NCBI GenBank assembly: GCA_032433765.1 | Contig: JAVIAB010000102.1 | Coordinates: 10,128,491-10,192,490 of the forward strand | Direction: 5' to 3' | Length of the DNA stretch: 64,000 nucleotides | DNA from: Megaustenia siamemsis | Lineage: Eukaryota > Mollusca > Gastropoda > Stylommatophora > Ariophantidae | In this document: positions 62,490 to 64,000 of the stretch, piece after piece | How the letters are laid out: each line of letters begins with the position of its first letter | Numbering within the stretch: position 1 is the first letter of the stretch | Translations under genes and position numbers: made by a program | The notes under the pieces: model-generated | Told to the model about the DNA's origin: nothing | Seen by the model: the letters and a program-made list of their open reading frames with translations, nothing else | Database searches by the model: none

Positions 62490-62985
62490 TATCATGTGCC
62501 ATTCCGGCTGGCGTAGGCGATCATGTCCTTCCACAATCTTCTATCTGCAGTGCATCGTATCAGTTCTGTTGTTGACTGCTGTGCCATGACACCAAGCAAT
62601 CTAATATGTTCTCTCTTTGTTGTCCGCGATCTTCATTTCCTTGTATTTTGCCAGTTGTAACCAAGTATTCCAACTTTCCTCTTCTCATGATGTACCCGAA
62701 AAATGTTGTTTCCTTCTGATGTCTTTTAGGAGCTTCCTTTTTGTGTTGGCCTCTTTGAGAATTTACTGATTGGTCTTTTTAGTTGTCCATGGAACTTTCA
62801 ACATTCTTCTGAGAAATCCCATCTCTGTGGCCTCTAACCGTCTTTTCATTTGTTTGTCTACGTCCATGATTCGCTTCCATAGGTCAGAATTGGTTCTATA
62901 TAGCACCGATGAACTCTCTTTCTCACTTCTATTGACATAGATATGTTGCATAAGATATTTTTCACCGAGCAATTCTAAGGACGGT
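62490..62985 (-). mobile_element. LINE-Q 3' fragment (minus strand), second copy
   Basis: The minus strand reads QMKRRLEATEMGFLRRMLKV and PWTTKKTNQ, followed after frame changes by the GATCGCCTACGCCAGCC 3' end. The same order as in 14650-15560 and 61340-61725. Confidence 0.78.
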
Positions 62986-63239
62986 TATTGAATAGCTCTC
63001 AATGTTATTACGTAAATCGCATATCGACTTCACTATAGGGTAAGTTCGCATTCACAACACTTGACTTGACAACTCAGTAGTCACGGCCCGAATCCGTTAA
63101 GTGGAACAGTCAGTTGACTCTAACGCAGCGAACTGCATTGTGGAGCCGAAATCAATGAATCTCCAAACGGAAATCCTGCAGTGCTCTATACCACTATCTT
63201 GGAACCGGAAGTCCATTTATCTTGTTTTTCCATGTCACC
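62986..63239. other. No gene recognised
   Basis: Unique-looking sequence. On the minus strand near 63190-63212 it reads GGACTTCCGGTTCCAAGATA, again similar to the 5' ends of the R-type repeats. Confidence 0.35.
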
Positions 63240-63582
63240 CAGTTCATTAATTAATTCGTTTCGATAGTTAGTTCTTAATTTATACAACTGTTCTGGATTC
63301 CATTCAGTTTATTAATTATTTCGTTTTGATAGTTCCTAATCTATATTGTTTGTTTAAGCCGTGCAGTTGGTTAATTACTTCATTTTGATGATGAATAGTT
63401 TCTAATTTAAGTTATTTGTTTAAGCCGTGCAGTTGGTTAATTACTTCGTTTTGATGATGAATAGTTTCTAATTTATATTGTTTGTTTAAGCCGTGCAGTT
63501 GGTTAATTACTTCGTTTTGATGATGAATAGTTTCTAATTTATATTATTTGTTTAAGCCGTGCAGTTGGTTAATTACTTCGTG
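63240..63582. repeat. 66-bp minisatellite, about 4-5 copies
   Basis: The unit contains TAAGCCGTGCAGTTGGTTAA, TTACTTCGTTTTGATGATGA and ATAGTTTCTAATTTATATT, with unit starts at 63355, 63421, 63487 and 63553. More diverged copies precede it from about 63240. Confidence 0.9.
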
Positions 63583-64000
63583 GACTTCCGTTTCAAAATG
63601 GTGGAACGTTTCACGTTCTCTCGATCGCTGAAGCAAAATGTATCTGTGGTTTGATTAATTTAGGCTCGCTGACGTATGTTGAAATCAAAATGATGTTCTA
63701 CTTAGGAAATCTGCGCTGCCGAACACACACAGCAGTTCCTTTTTGACAAGTCAAGTATTGTTTGTAAATGCGACCTTCACCATCTAATGTTGACATGCGG
63801 TTTACGTCACATTTTGTGCTGTGCCGACGTTTGTATTATTTGATGCAGGTTATTTACATGCTGAAACGCATTTAATGTGGACTGTTCCGTCAAGTCGACC
63901 GATGATTTTCCTCTTTGGGGAATTTGCACCGTGTTTCGTTCGTTGCACGCTAACCGTACGGTCTGTTGTTTGAAGTGTTCCTTGTTGCAGTTTCCTCATA
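63583..64000 (+). repeat. Possible R-related dispersed repeat, runs off the window
   Basis: It starts GGACTTCCGTTTCAAAATGG, and its last 40 bp (AGTGTTCCTTGTTGCAGTTT) match the AAAGTGTTC...TTGCAGTTTC segment near the 5' end of repeat R. The middle does not match R, so this could be a different element followed by an R copy. Confidence 0.35.

Overview
The window looks like invertebrate animal nuclear DNA. It holds one intron-split cytochrome P450 gene on the minus strand, many decayed non-LTR retrotransposons, tRNA-derived SINEs with target-site duplications, a mariner remnant and a very large load of tandem repeats. A lophotrochozoan such as a mollusc would fit the retroelement mix, but that is a guess. 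There are no prokaryotic gene structures.

The gene. Five minus-strand exons (61233-61011, 27108-26927, 17208-17004, 15800-15626, 11444-11278) join with compatible phases (2, 1, 2, 0, and 2 at the last donor). Together they give about 316 residues of a P450 resembling the mitochondrial clan. Helix C WxxxR, the I-helix AGTDST segment and K-helix ESFR are visible. The N-terminal exon(s), with any targeting peptide, and the haem-cysteine exon(s) were not found; they probably lie beyond the right and left edges. The introns are 33.9, 9.7, 1.2 and 4.2 kb.

Layout. 1-4.4 kb: a broken RNase H-bearing LINE, a SINE whose tRNA-like head has been tandemly amplified, and an RTE-like LINE fragment. 4.6-6.3 kb: a (CTAA)n array. 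6.7-11.2 kb: a dispersed repeat, two minisatellites (54 and 31 bp) and nested or chimeric SINEs. 11.3-17.2 kb: P450 exons 5, 4 and 3 with LINE fragments, SINEs and a 61-bp minisatellite. 17.4-26.9 kb: further minisatellites, LINE tails, a duplicated segment that has captured a piece of the large satellite, and a mariner copy interrupted by a SINE. 27.1-27.9 kb: GACA/GATA microsatellite. 27.9-60.5 kb: one continuous 32.6-kb array of a 24-bp unit with several levels of higher-order repeat, filling nearly all of the intron between exons 1 and 2. 60.5-64 kb: small repeats, exon 1 and more LINE fragments.

By my count about two thirds of the window is tandem repeat. Several smaller minisatellites are recognisably built from transposon sequence (a SINE head, LINE 3' ends, mariner coding sequence), so the locus records repeated birth of tandem arrays from mobile elements. 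The most striking object is the intronic 24-bp satellite. On the gene's sense strand each unit carries a branch-point-like CTTAAC followed by a pyrimidine-rich stretch and a TAG, so the pre-mRNA would carry over a thousand decoy-like 3' splice sites. Long ORFs on both strands of this array follow from the unit length being divisible by three; I do not treat them as genes.
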